NCBI RefSeq assembly: GCF_902499115.1
Contig: NZ_CABVPN010000008.1
Coordinates: forward strand, 1-64,000
Direction of reading: 5' to 3'
Length of the DNA: 64,000 nucleotides
DNA from: Burkholderia diffusa
GTDB lineage: Bacteria > Pseudomonadota > Gammaproteobacteria > Burkholderiales > Burkholderiaceae
The position numbers and the translations under genes were made by a program. Shown piece by piece: positions 9,086 through 17,530 of the stretch. Every line of letters starts with the position of its first letter. Within the stretch, counting starts at the first letter, position 1. The notes beneath the pieces are model-generated. The model saw only the letters and a program-made list of their open reading frames with translations. It had not been told where the DNA came from and searched no databases.

Positions 9086-9111
9086 GCCCGGCGACCCACA
9101 GGTCGCCGGGC
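9086..9111 (-). terminator. Intrinsic terminator between phnW and the quinate-cluster MFS gene
   Basis: Perfect 11-bp GC stem (9086-9096 with 9101-9111), loop CACA. A six-T run follows on the minus strand, so it best serves the leftward MFS gene. It may also stop phnW transcripts. Confidence 0.85.
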
Positions 9112-9141
9112 GAACGCACCGAGTGTGCGTGGAGCCGGTAG

Positions 9142-10482
9142 TTACAGTTCGATCCGCTTGATGTCGCCGACGACGAAGATATACGACAGCGCACCGATCA
9201 GCGCGATCACGCCGATGAACACGAGTGCGCCGACGAACGATCCGGTCGATGCGACGATGAAGCCGACGACGAGCGGCGTGATGATGCCGGCGAGGTTCGC
9301 CGCGAAGTTGAAGATGCCGCCGGTCACGCCCAGCAGGCCGTCCGGCGCGATGTCGGACACGAGCGTCCAGCCGAGCGCCGCCATCCCCTGCGCGAAGAAT
9401 GCGACCGACATGATCGCGATCACGGCTTCGTTGCTCTTCACGTAGTTCGCGAGAATGATCGTCGACGCGAGCAGCAGGCCCGCGATGATCGGCAGCTTGC
9501 GCGCGAGGTTCGCGGACTTGCCGCGGCGCAGCAGCCAGTCGGAGAAGATCCCGCCGAACATCACACCGACCGACGCGGCGATGAACGGCATCACCGCGAA
9601 GAAGCCGATCTTCAGCCAGCCCATATGGCGCTCGGTCGCAAGATAGGTCGGGAACCAGGTCAGGAAGAACACGAGCGTCGAGTTGCCGGCGAACTGGCCG
9701 AGGCAGATACCCGCGAGCTGACGCTTCTTCAGCAGCCGGCCGGCCATCGACCAGCTGAACTTGGCCTGTGCGGGCTTGCCGCTCTTGTCCCCGTCCTTGC
9801 GCGCGCCGTGCACGAGACCGCCGCCCGCTTCGATGTACGCGAGTTCTTCCGAATTGGCGGCCGGATGGTTGCGCGGCTCGTGATAGAACTTCCACCAGAC
9901 CAGACCAAACACGATGCCGATCGTGCCGACGACCCAGAACAGCGAGCGCCAGCCGAACGCACCCATCAGCGCGAACAGCACGGGGCTGAAGAACGCGAGA
10001 CCGATGTACTCGCCCACGGTGTAGGTGCCGGTCGCCATCGCGCGCTCGTTCTGCGGGAACCACGTCGCGACGACCCGGCTGTTGGTCGGGAAACACGGCG
10101 CTTCCGTCACGCCGAGGCCGAGCCGGCATGCGAGCAACGTCCCGACACCGGGCACGAAGCCCTGCAGCAACGTGCACAGCGACCACAGCGTCATGGACCA
10201 GTAATAGGTGATCTTGCTGCCGAAGCGGTCGAGGAACAACCCGCCGGGCACCTGCATCGCGACGTACGTCCACGAGAATGCCGAGAACATGATGCCCATC
10301 ACCGCCGCGTTGATGCCAAGCTCCTTGGTGAGCTGCGGCGCAGCCACCCCCAGCACGGTACGATCGAGATAGTTGATCATCGTGCCGATCGCGAGCAGCG
10401 CGAGGATCTTGTAGCGCGCCGAGGTCCGCCGGACCGTGCCGGCCGCCGCGGGCGCGGCGTTCGTGTGGGTGGTGTGCTGCAT
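9142..10482 (-). CDS. MFS transporter, probable quinate/shikimate-type carrier
   Basis: Inner-membrane major facilitator of 446 residues in the anion:cation symporter (phthalate permease/GudP-like) family, with about 12 membrane spans. Family marks are NYLDRTVLGVAAP in span 1 and FSWTYVAMQVPGGLFLDRFG in span 2 and the following loop. It ends the leftward operon with the quinate/shikimate dehydrogenase and dehydroquinase, so it most likely imports quinate, shikimate or dehydroshikimate. The substrate cannot be read from sequence. Confidence 0.8.
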   Translation of the reverse strand: MQHTTHTNAAPAAAGTVRRTSARYKILALLAIGTMINYLDRTVLGVAAPQLTKELGINAAVMGIMFSAFSWTYVAMQVPGGLFLDRFGSKITYYWSMTLWSLCTLLQGFVPGVGTLLACRLGLGVTEAPCFPTNSRVVATWFPQNERAMATGTYTVGEYIGLAFFSPVLFALMGAFGWRSLFWVVGTIGIVFGLVWWKFYHEPRNHPAANSEELAYIEAGGGLVHGARKDGDKSGKPAQAKFSWSMAGRLLKKRQLAGICLGQFAGNSTLVFFLTWFPTYLATERHMGWLKIGFFAVMPFIAASVGVMFGGIFSDWLLRRGKSANLARKLPIIAGLLLASTIILANYVKSNEAVIAIMSVAFFAQGMAALGWTLVSDIAPDGLLGVTGGIFNFAANLAGIITPLVVGFIVASTGSFVGALVFIGVIALIGALSYIFVVGDIKRIEL

Positions 10483-10522
10483 GGTCGTCTCCTGGTCTCT
10501 TTTTCAGCTAGTCGGTAAAAGG

Positions 10523-11377
10523 TCAGCGCGCGACGAGCGACTGAAAGTGTTCGAACATTCGCTCGTCGTCCGGCGTGCGTCCGGTGAAGATCTCGAACGC
10601 ATCGACGGCCTGGTACACGGCCATCCCGCCACCCGGCAGCGTCGCGCAGCCGGCCGCGCGGGCGGCGCGGATCAGTTCGGTTTCGAGCGGGAAATACACG
10701 ATGTCGGCAACCCACATTCCCGCGCGGAGCAGCTCGGCCGGCAGCGGCAGGCCTGGATGCTTGGTCATGCCGGTCGGCGTGGCGTGGATCAGGCCAGTCG
10801 CGACATGCATCGCGGCCGCGAGATCGCTGCCCGGTGTAACCCGGGCGGCCGGGAAGCGCTGCTGCAGTTCGCCCGCGAGCGTGGCGGCACGCGTGCCGTC
10901 GACGTCGAAAATCGTCAGTTCGGCGGCGCCCATCTGCAGCGCAGCATGCGCGACGGCCGCACCCGCGCCGCCCGCGCCCAGCTGCACGACACGCTCGAGC
11001 GACACGTCGGGCAACCCGCGGCGGAACGACTTCGCGAAACCCGACCAGTCGGTGTTGTGGCCGATCCGCTTGCCGTCCTTGAACAGCACGGTGTTCACCG
11101 CGCCGAGCGCGTGCGCGTCGTCCGACAGCGAGTCGAGGTGCTCGATCACGCGCTGCTTGCACGGATGCGTGATGTTGAGCCCGTTGTAGCCCATGCGCTG
11201 CGCGGCATCGAGCAGTTCAGGCAGCGCGTCGGCGGTCACGCCGAGCACGTCGAGATCGATGCGCCGGTACACGTAGCCGAAACCCTGGCGGAAGCCTTCT
11301 TCCTCATGCATCGCGGGCGACAGCGAACCGCCGATGCCCTGGCCGATCAGGCCGATCAGAAAAGACGGGCGGCTCAT
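10523..11377 (-). CDS. Quinate/shikimate dehydrogenase (AroE family)
   Basis: A 284-residue AroE-family protein. The substrate domain has SLSPAMH (about 18-24), catalytic lysine K74 in NITHPCK and catalytic D110 in NTDWSGF. The dinucleotide domain has the QLGAGGAGAAVAHA Rossmann turn near 132-144. The context (dehydroquinase, QuiC, carrier) points to catabolic oxidation of quinate or shikimate rather than aromatic biosynthesis. The start at 11377 overlaps the aroQ stop (ATGA), so the longer upstream frame is a shadow. Confidence 0.85.
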   Translation of the reverse strand: MSRPSFLIGLIGQGIGGSLSPAMHEEEGFRQGFGYVYRRIDLDVLGVTADALPELLDAAQRMGYNGLNITHPCKQRVIEHLDSLSDDAHALGAVNTVLFKDGKRIGHNTDWSGFAKSFRRGLPDVSLERVVQLGAGGAGAAVAHAALQMGAAELTIFDVDGTRAATLAGELQQRFPAARVTPGSDLAAAMHVATGLIHATPTGMTKHPGLPLPAELLRAGMWVADIVYFPLETELIRAARAAGCATLPGGGMAVYQAVDAFEIFTGRTPDDERMFEHFQSLVAR

Positions 11378-11829
11378 CGTGCGGCTCCCTGCGCAAAAAG
11401 GGTCGACAGGCGCTGCAGCGCGAATACGTAGCCTTCGGTGCCGCAGCCGCAGATCACGGCTTCGGCCACCGCCGACACATAAGAGTGGTGACGGAATGCC
11501 TCGCGACGATGCACGTTCGAGATATGCACCTCGATCACGGGTTTCGCGATCGCGGACAACGCGTCGGCCAGCGCGACCGACGTGTGCGTATACGCGGCCG
11601 GGTTGATCACGATGCCGTGCGTATCGTGACGCGCGGCATGCAGCCAGTCGATCAGCTGGTGCTCGGCGTTCGACTGGCGGAAGTCGATCTCCAGCCCGAG
11701 CCCTTCGGCCGCCGTGCGGCAACGCTGCTCGACGTCGGCAAGGGTTTCCGCGCCGTAGATATGGGGCTCGCGGGTCCCCAGCAGATTCAGGTTCGGGCCG
11801 TTCAGCACCAGCACCTTGTGCTTGCTCAT
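11374..11829 (-). CDS. aroQ: Type II 3-dehydroquinate dehydratase
   Basis: A 151-residue type II dehydroquinase, interconverting 3-dehydroquinate and 3-dehydroshikimate. It shows NGPNLNLLGTREPHIYG with the catalytic arginine (R20) and tyrosine (Y25), the NPAAYTHTSVAL loop and the IEVHISNVHRRE block. Full family length. First gene of the leftward operon and coupled to the dehydrogenase. Being in a catabolic cluster, it is probably a second copy beside a housekeeping gene elsewhere. Confidence 0.93.
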   Translation of the reverse strand: MSKHKVLVLNGPNLNLLGTREPHIYGAETLADVEQRCRTAAEGLGLEIDFRQSNAEHQLIDWLHAARHDTHGIVINPAAYTHTSVALADALSAIAKPVIEVHISNVHRREAFRHHSYVSAVAEAVICGCGTEGYVFALQRLSTLFAQGAAR

Positions 11830-12086
11830 GGTGTTTCTGCTCCTAAAACAGGGGCGAATCGCTAGCCGACTGCGCCCCTTGACGTCAAGATTTGGCGCTA
11901 GTGTGCGCTTGCGCAAGCGCAATGTCTTTTCGGGTTTTCGCTAATTTGTACCATCTAGTTAGTTTGTATAATTCCCCATACTCCCCTAGTAAATTCGGGA
12001 TGTGGCGCCCGCAGGTAATTCAACGACTGGTTCATTCCGGCCCGATCCGGCCGACGCCACGCCCCGCTCATCCGCAGGATTCGCCC
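11830..12086. promoter_or_regulatory. Divergent control region aroQ / quiC with 18-bp palindrome
   Basis: A perfect 18-bp palindrome TGCGCTTGCGCAAGCGCA lies at 11904-11921. A candidate quiC promoter follows: TTTGTA (11945-11950), 16-nt spacer, TATAAT (11967-11972). The region is locally AT-rich. The palindrome lies between the two genes, where an operator could control both directions. No regulator is adjacent. Confidence 0.5.
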
Positions 12087-13979
12087 ATGCAGCGCTCGAT
12101 CGCCACCGTGTCACTGTCCGGCACGCTCGCCGAGAAGCTCGCCGCCATCCAGGCCGCCGGCTTCGACGGCGTCGAAATCTTCGAGAACGACCTCGTCTAC
12201 TTCGACGGATCGCCCGCCGACGTGCGGCACATGGCCGCCGATCTCGGCCTCGACATCGTGCTGTTCCAGCCGTTTCGCGACTTCGAAGGCGTGAGCCCGG
12301 CCCAGCTCGCCCGCAATCTCGACCGCATCCGCCGCAAGTTCGACGTGATGCACGCGCTCGGCACCGACCGCATCCTGGTGTGCAGCAACGTGTCGCCCGA
12401 CACGATCGCGGACGATGCTTTGCTGGTCGACCAGCTCGGCGCGCTCGCCGAAGCCGCGCGGCAGGCCGGCGTGGTTGCCGCGTACGAGGCGCTCGCGTGG
12501 GGCCGCGTCGTGAACCGGTACAGCCACGCATGGCAGCTCGTGAACGCGGTGAACAGCCCGCATCTCGGCCTCGCGCTCGACAGCTTCCATACGCTGTCGC
12601 TCGACGATTCGCCGGACGCGATCGCCGACATCCCCGGCGACCGGATCGCGTTCGTGCAGATCGCCGACGCGCCGAAGCTCGCGATGGACGTGATCGAATG
12701 GAGCCGCCACTTCCGCTCGTTCCCCGGCCAGGGCGACTTCGACCTCGCGCGCTTCACGGCCCGCGTGATCGAGTCCGGTTATACGGGGCCGCTGTCGCTC
12801 GAGATCTTCAACGACGGCTTCCGCGCCGCGCCGACCGCGATCACGGCCGCCGACGGCCACCGCTCGCTGCTTTATCTGGAAGAGCTGACGCGCGCGCGGC
12901 TCGCACAGGACGGCCACGCGCCCGCCGCCGGCCAGCCACTGTTCGCGCCGCCGGCGCCGCCCGCGCACGTCGGATTCCAGTTCATTGAATTCGCGGTCGA
13001 CGCGCAGGCGGCGGCCACCGTCGGCGAATGGCTCGGCCGGATGCGGTTCCGGCTCGCGGGCCGTCATCGATCGAAGGACGTGACGCTGTTCCAGCACGGC
13101 GCCGCGTCGATCGTGCTGAACGCCGAGCGCGACTCGTTCGCCGACGCGTTCTTCCAGCAGCACGGGTTGTCGCTGTGCGCGTCGGCATTCCGCGTCGACG
13201 ATGCGAAAGTGGCATTCGAACGCGCGGCCGGCTTCGGCTACGCGCCGTTTTCCGGGCGCGTCGGCCCGAACGAGCGCGTGCTGCCGGGCGTGCAAGCGCC
13301 GGACGGCAGCCTCGAATACTTCGTCGACGAGACGCCGAACGCGCCAACGCTGTATGAGTCGGATTTCGTGCTGACCGACATCGACGGCCCGACCGAGGTC
13401 GGCCCGCTGACGGGCATCGATCACGTCTGCCTCGCGCTGCCGGCCGACGCGCTCGATACGTGGATCCTGTTCTTCAAGACCGCCTTCGGCTTCGAGGCCG
13501 AGCGCAGCTGGCTCGTGCCCGATCCGTACGGCCTGATGCGCAGCCGCGCGGTGCGTAGCGCCGACGGCTCGGTGCGGATCGCGCTGAATGCGTCGGTCGA
13601 CCGCCATACGGCCGTCGCCGAATCGCTCGAACGCTATCACGGCACGGGGCTGAACCACGTCGCGTTCCGGACCGACGACATCGTGCAGACGGTCGCCACG
13701 TTCGCGGCCGACGGCGTGCCGTTCCTGCGGATCCCGCCGAACTATTACGACGATCTCGCCGCGCGCTACGCGCTGCCGGACGAGCTGATCGACACGCTGA
13801 GCGCTCACCATCTGCTGTACGACCGCGACGAAAACGGCGGCGAATTCCTGCATGCGTATACGGAACTGGTCGACAACCGCTTCTCGCTCGAAATCGTCGA
13901 GCGGCGCGGCGGCTACGACGGCTACGGCGCGGCCAACGCGGCCGTGCGGCTCGCCGCGCAGGCCCAGCGCAGGAAATAA
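12087..13979 (+). CDS. quiC: 3-dehydroshikimate dehydratase (QuiC type, two-domain)
   Basis: A 630-residue fusion. Residues about 1-285 form an xylose-isomerase-like TIM barrel carrying dehydroshikimate dehydratase activity (output protocatechuate). Residues about 295-620 form a vicinal-oxygen-chelate domain resembling 4-hydroxyphenylpyruvate dioxygenase (GIDHVCLALPAD, then TGLNHVAFRTDDI). Length and order match the large QuiC1 proteins of Pseudomonas. The ATG at 12087 is chosen because the barrel starts there (QRSIATVSLSGTLAEKL). The frame opens earlier, inside the promoter region. The ring-cleavage genes for protocatechuate are not in this window. Confidence 0.92.
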   Translation: MQRSIATVSLSGTLAEKLAAIQAAGFDGVEIFENDLVYFDGSPADVRHMAADLGLDIVLFQPFRDFEGVSPAQLARNLDRIRRKFDVMHALGTDRILVCSNVSPDTIADDALLVDQLGALAEAARQAGVVAAYEALAWGRVVNRYSHAWQLVNAVNSPHLGLALDSFHTLSLDDSPDAIADIPGDRIAFVQIADAPKLAMDVIEWSRHFRSFPGQGDFDLARFTARVIESGYTGPLSLEIFNDGFRAAPTAITAADGHRSLLYLEELTRARLAQDGHAPAAGQPLFAPPAPPAHVGFQFIEFAVDAQAAATVGEWLGRMRFRLAGRHRSKDVTLFQHGAASIVLNAERDSFADAFFQQHGLSLCASAFRVDDAKVAFERAAGFGYAPFSGRVGPNERVLPGVQAPDGSLEYFVDETPNAPTLYESDFVLTDIDGPTEVGPLTGIDHVCLALPADALDTWILFFKTAFGFEAERSWLVPDPYGLMRSRAVRSADGSVRIALNASVDRHTAVAESLERYHGTGLNHVAFRTDDIVQTVATFAADGVPFLRIPPNYYDDLAARYALPDELIDTLSAHHLLYDRDENGGEFLHAYTELVDNRFSLEIVERRGGYDGYGAANAAVRLAAQAQRRK

Positions 13980-14276
13980 GGGAGCAAGCGAATTTCGCGC
14001 AGGGGCGAATCGAACGAGAAAACCACGACGACCCTGCGACGTGCGTCGCGCGGACGCACCATCGTGGTGAATGCCGCGGCGGTGCCCCGCCCGGCAAGGC
14101 AGGCCGCTCGGGGCCGGAAACGGGGCCGGAAGCGGCCGCCCGGCTGGGGTTACATCCCGTAACGCACGCCGCACTGCAGCATCCGCTCGGCCACCGCGGT
14201 TTTAAGAATCGCTTAAGTCTTCGACGGCACCATCCGCAACCAGTACCCGATGGTTATCTCGAAAAGGAGGACAGCG
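13980..14276. other. Intergenic stretch after quiC
   Basis: 297 bp without a supported gene. The only clear signal is the ribosome binding site of the small gene at its right end. No terminator with a T-run was found after quiC. Confidence 0.4.
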
Positions 14277-14540
14277 ATGAGCGCCGTAGAAGCACCCGCG
14301 GGCCGCCCGGCCGCGCCCCCTGCAAAGAAGACGATGCTGCGCCGCCTGCTCAGTCATCACGAAATCGCGACGTTGCTCGTGCTGCTGCATGCGCCGATCG
14401 GCGCGAACGCCAAAGCCGAATTGCCTGCGCTGCAGGAAGCCGGTCTCGTCGAGATGGTCAGGCTCGACCCCGATACGGCCCCCAGCTTCCGGCTGACCGA
14501 AGACGGCACGGCCGTCCTGAAAGGGCTCGGCTACCGCTGA
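14277..14540 (+). CDS. Small hypothetical protein, winged-helix-like
   Basis: An 87-residue protein not recognised as a named family. A low-complexity Ala/Pro N terminus (about 1-20) is followed by a compact domain, MLRRLLSHHEIATLLVLL, then ALQEAGLVEMVR and FRLTEDGTAVLKGLG, which reads like a winged-helix fold of the MarR/PadR kind. DNA binding is only a guess. The start is well supported by a perfect GGAGG (14266-14270) six bases upstream of ATG 14277. It stands alone, convergent with the AraC-type gene. Confidence 0.65.
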   Translation: MSAVEAPAGRPAAPPAKKTMLRRLLSHHEIATLLVLLHAPIGANAKAELPALQEAGLVEMVRLDPDTAPSFRLTEDGTAVLKGLGYR

Positions 14541-14610
14541 GCCACGGTTTTCACCGCTTCCCCGCATCGCCCCGATCCTTCAGACCCGCCGGCCCGCCCG
14601 GCGCGACACT

Positions 14611-15405
14611 TCACCCTGCCCGATCCTGCAGCATCAGCCGATATTCCGTCGGCGTCATGCCGACCGTCGCCTTGAACTGGCGCGTGAACGCGCTGTGATC
14701 CGTATAACCGCATAGCGCCGCGACGTCGGTCACCTTGTCGTGCGTGACGAGCAGCGCCGTGGCCGCGTCGAGCCGCGTTTTCAGCAGCACCTGGCGCGGC
14801 GTCAGGTGAAACACCTTGTGGAAGTAGCGTTCGAGCTGCGCGACCGACATCCCGGCCATCTGCGCAAGCTGCTTCAGGTTCAGCGGCTGCACGTAGTGAT
14901 CCTGGATGTGCTGCACCACGTCGGCGAGCTTGCTGTAGGCCGGATGCGACCCCTCGTGCGCCTTCAGGTCGCGCGAGATGCCCGCGAGGCCGACCACCTT
15001 GCCGGCCGCGTCGCGCAGCGGCTCCTTGCAGGTCAGGCACCAGCCCGGCTGGCGGCCCGGATACAGATGCAGCTCGAGCTGGTCCATCAGTTGCTGGCCG
15101 GCGGTGATCGTCGCCATGTCCTGCTCGAAATAGGTCCGGCCGAAGCGGCGCGGAAACACTTCGTCGGTCGTCTTGCCGAGCAGGTCGCGCTTGTCCTTGT
15201 AGCCGCAGCGCATCGCCAGCGTGCGGTTGACGAGCGCGTAGCGGCCGTTCGCGTCCTTCACGAAGAATGCAACGTCGGGCAGCGCATCGAACACCGGCTC
15301 GAGCAGGCGGAAGTGCGCGAGCATCGCGCCGAGATCGGCGTTGTCGGGCTGGTAGCGCAGCGTGTCGGACAGGCTCATGGGCGGTGCGGCAAGGAAGGTC
15401 GTCAT
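14611..15405 (-). CDS. AraC-family regulator with N-terminal PAS domain
   Basis: A 264-residue cytoplasmic transcription factor. Residues about 30-150 form a PAS sensor domain (VFDALPDVAFFVKDANGRYALVN, later PLRDAAGKVVGLAGISRDL). Residues about 160-262 form the AraC double helix-turn-helix (LNLKQLAQMAGMSVAQLERYF and VTDVAALCGYTDHSAFTRQFK). The ligand is unknown. It faces away from the binding-protein gene at 16074 across a 668-bp gap with a long inverted repeat, so that gene is a plausible target. The start is uncertain: ATG 15405 has no clear ribosome binding site and an in-frame ATG follows nine codons on. Confidence 0.85.
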   Translation of the reverse strand: MTTFLAAPPMSLSDTLRYQPDNADLGAMLAHFRLLEPVFDALPDVAFFVKDANGRYALVNRTLAMRCGYKDKRDLLGKTTDEVFPRRFGRTYFEQDMATITAGQQLMDQLELHLYPGRQPGWCLTCKEPLRDAAGKVVGLAGISRDLKAHEGSHPAYSKLADVVQHIQDHYVQPLNLKQLAQMAGMSVAQLERYFHKVFHLTPRQVLLKTRLDAATALLVTHDKVTDVAALCGYTDHSAFTRQFKATVGMTPTEYRLMLQDRAG

Positions 15406-16073
15406 CCCGGCATCTGCGAAGGGAGTGGCTGATGGCGTCGATTATAGGAGCGCGCCCGAGAACACGTCGTGGCGATCTCGGGCAAGCGATCGGGCGGCTC
15501 GGCGAACGGCGGTCCGCGCAACGCGCCGCCGATCGGCGACGATTGGCGACGATCGGGTGGCCGCATGCGGCGGCGCATCGTACGCCGTGCTGTTGTGCGC
15601 GCAACCACTGCGCCGCGCGCTTGCCGGGCGGCGTCGAATACGCATCGGCCCGCTGCATGGCGCCGGGCATCGGTCGGCAACGTCGGCGATATCGATGCAC
15701 CCAACTGACGCCGAGACAACCTGCGCCGGACCCGCCATCCTAGAAATGCCGGCGCGTCACGTCTTGGCGCGATTGCGCGTTCTACATGACGATTTCGGCA
15801 TATATCAGGGTTATCGACGATATGCCGAAATCGTCGCCGGTCGCGCACCGAACGCGCAAGACGCGCGCATTTTCGCTACCTAGACTTCGATCAACGGTTA
15901 CGAGACGACATCCCGCCAACACCACGCACGCCGATTCCGGCACAACCCGCGCGGCGCATGGCACACCCCGCACGGCTGTCGCACAGGCCTGCAGACCGAT
16001 ACGTCTCGCCCGGTTTACCGCACCGGCCCGCTGGCCGGCGGCGGCCCAACCACGCCATCAAGGGGAAGTGAAA
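15406..16073. promoter_or_regulatory. Long intergenic region with 16-bp inverted repeat
   Basis: 668 bp between the AraC-type regulator and the binding-protein gene. Perfect 16-bp arms GACGATTTCGGCATAT (15788-15803) and ATATGCCGAAATCGTC (15820-15835) flank a 16-nt centre, about 240 bp before the binding-protein start. No coding frame with a ribosome binding site was found in 15406-16060. Confidence 0.55.
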
Positions 16074-17210
16074 GTGAAGCTGAAGGTATCGCACGTCGCG
16101 CTGGCCGCTGCCTGCGCACTGTCGGGCGCACACGCCATCGCCGCCGACGTCGTCAAGATCGGTTTCGCCGCACCGCTGACGGGGCCGCAGTCGAACTACG
16201 GCACGGACATGCAGAAGGGCGTGCAACTCGCGATCGCCGATTTCAACGCGACGCATCCGACGATCGGTGGACAGCCGGTCACGTTCCAGCTCGACTCGCA
16301 GGACGACCAGGCCGACCCGCGCACCGGCACGACGGTCGCGCAGCGGCTGATCGACGACAACGTCCGCGGCGTCATCGGCCACTTCAACTCGGGCACGAGC
16401 ATTCCGGCGTCCGACCTGTACGATCGCGCGGGGCTGCCGCAAATCTCGATGGCGACGTCGCCGCAATACACGGCGCGCGGCTACAAGACCACCTACCGGT
16501 TGCTGACGAGCGACGCGCAGGCCGGCCGCATCGTCGGCACGTACGCGGTGAAGACGCTGCGCTTCAAGCGCATCGCGATCATCGACGACCGCACGGCCTA
16601 CGGCCAGGGCATCGCCGACGAATTCGCGAAGGCCGTGCAGGCCGCGGGCGGCACGATCGTCAAGCGCGACTTCACGAACGACAAGGCGCTCGACTTCTCG
16701 GCGATCCTGACCAACCTGAAGGGCCTCAACCCCGACGCGATCTTCTACGGCGGCGGCGACGCGCAGTCTTCGCCGATGATCCGCAAGATGCGCCAGCTCG
16801 GGATGAAGTCCGCCTTCGTGACCGGCGAGATGTCGCGCTCGCCGACGTTCCTGAAGGTCGGCGGCGACGCGGCCGAAGGCGCGATCGTCTACATGGGCGG
16901 GCTGCCGAAGGAAAAGATGCCGGGCTTCGCCGGCTACGCATCGCGCTACAAGGCACGCTTCAATGAAGACGTCATCACCTATTCGCCCTACTCGTACGAC
17001 GGCACGATCGCGCTGCTCACCGCGATGAAGAACGCGAACTCGACCGATCCGAAGGTCTATACGCCGTATCTCGGCAAGGTGTCGATCAAGGGCGTGTCGG
17101 CGCCGAGCATCGCATACGACGCGAAGGGCGACCTGAAGGATGCGCCGGTGACGATCTACAAGGTCGAGCACGGCGCGTTCAAGCCGGTCGATACCATCGC
17201 CGGCAACTGA
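16074..17210 (+). CDS. Branched-chain amino acid-type ABC substrate-binding protein (orphan)
   Basis: Periplasmic binding protein of 378 residues, type I fold (LivK family). Signal peptide MKLKVSHVALAAACALSGAHAIAA with cleavage near 24, then VVKIGFAAPLTGPQSNYGTD. Start choice: two GTG codons lie close together (16068, 16074), and only 16074 has proper spacing to the AGGGGA site at 16061-16066. No Liv permease or ATPase genes are adjacent, so the protein must use a transporter encoded elsewhere or act in sensing. The ligand is unknown. Confidence 0.88.
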   Translation: MKLKVSHVALAAACALSGAHAIAADVVKIGFAAPLTGPQSNYGTDMQKGVQLAIADFNATHPTIGGQPVTFQLDSQDDQADPRTGTTVAQRLIDDNVRGVIGHFNSGTSIPASDLYDRAGLPQISMATSPQYTARGYKTTYRLLTSDAQAGRIVGTYAVKTLRFKRIAIIDDRTAYGQGIADEFAKAVQAAGGTIVKRDFTNDKALDFSAILTNLKGLNPDAIFYGGGDAQSSPMIRKMRQLGMKSAFVTGEMSRSPTFLKVGGDAAEGAIVYMGGLPKEKMPGFAGYASRYKARFNEDVITYSPYSYDGTIALLTAMKNANSTDPKVYTPYLGKVSIKGVSAPSIAYDAKGDLKDAPVTIYKVEHGAFKPVDTIAGN

Positions 17211-17530
17211 TCGCGCAGTCCCTGTCACGCGCGGCGCGGCATGCGGGTCACCCGCCTGCCGCGCCGCGTGCGTTTCGGTTCGACGAAGTCCGAAGCATTC
17301 CTCGGCGCGGCCCCGCGCGCGCGCATTTCGCGCTCCTGTAGAATCCCCCCACCCGCTTTGACGCTTCGTCTGCGTCGTGCCCCATCCCGGTGCGACGGTG
17401 CGTGTCGCGTGCCCCATCCGGCGCTCGGCACACGCTCGACGACGCAAGCCGCGCCTTGCCAGTCCATGCCGATAGCGGGTTCTGGAGACGCAGCACCGAC
17501 AACAACATTCGAAAACCGATCGTCCTGACC
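17211..17530. other. Intergenic stretch before the MHS carrier
   Basis: 320 bp with no supported gene or clear terminator. It presumably holds the promoter of the carrier at 17531, but no consensus boxes stand out. Confidence 0.35.
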
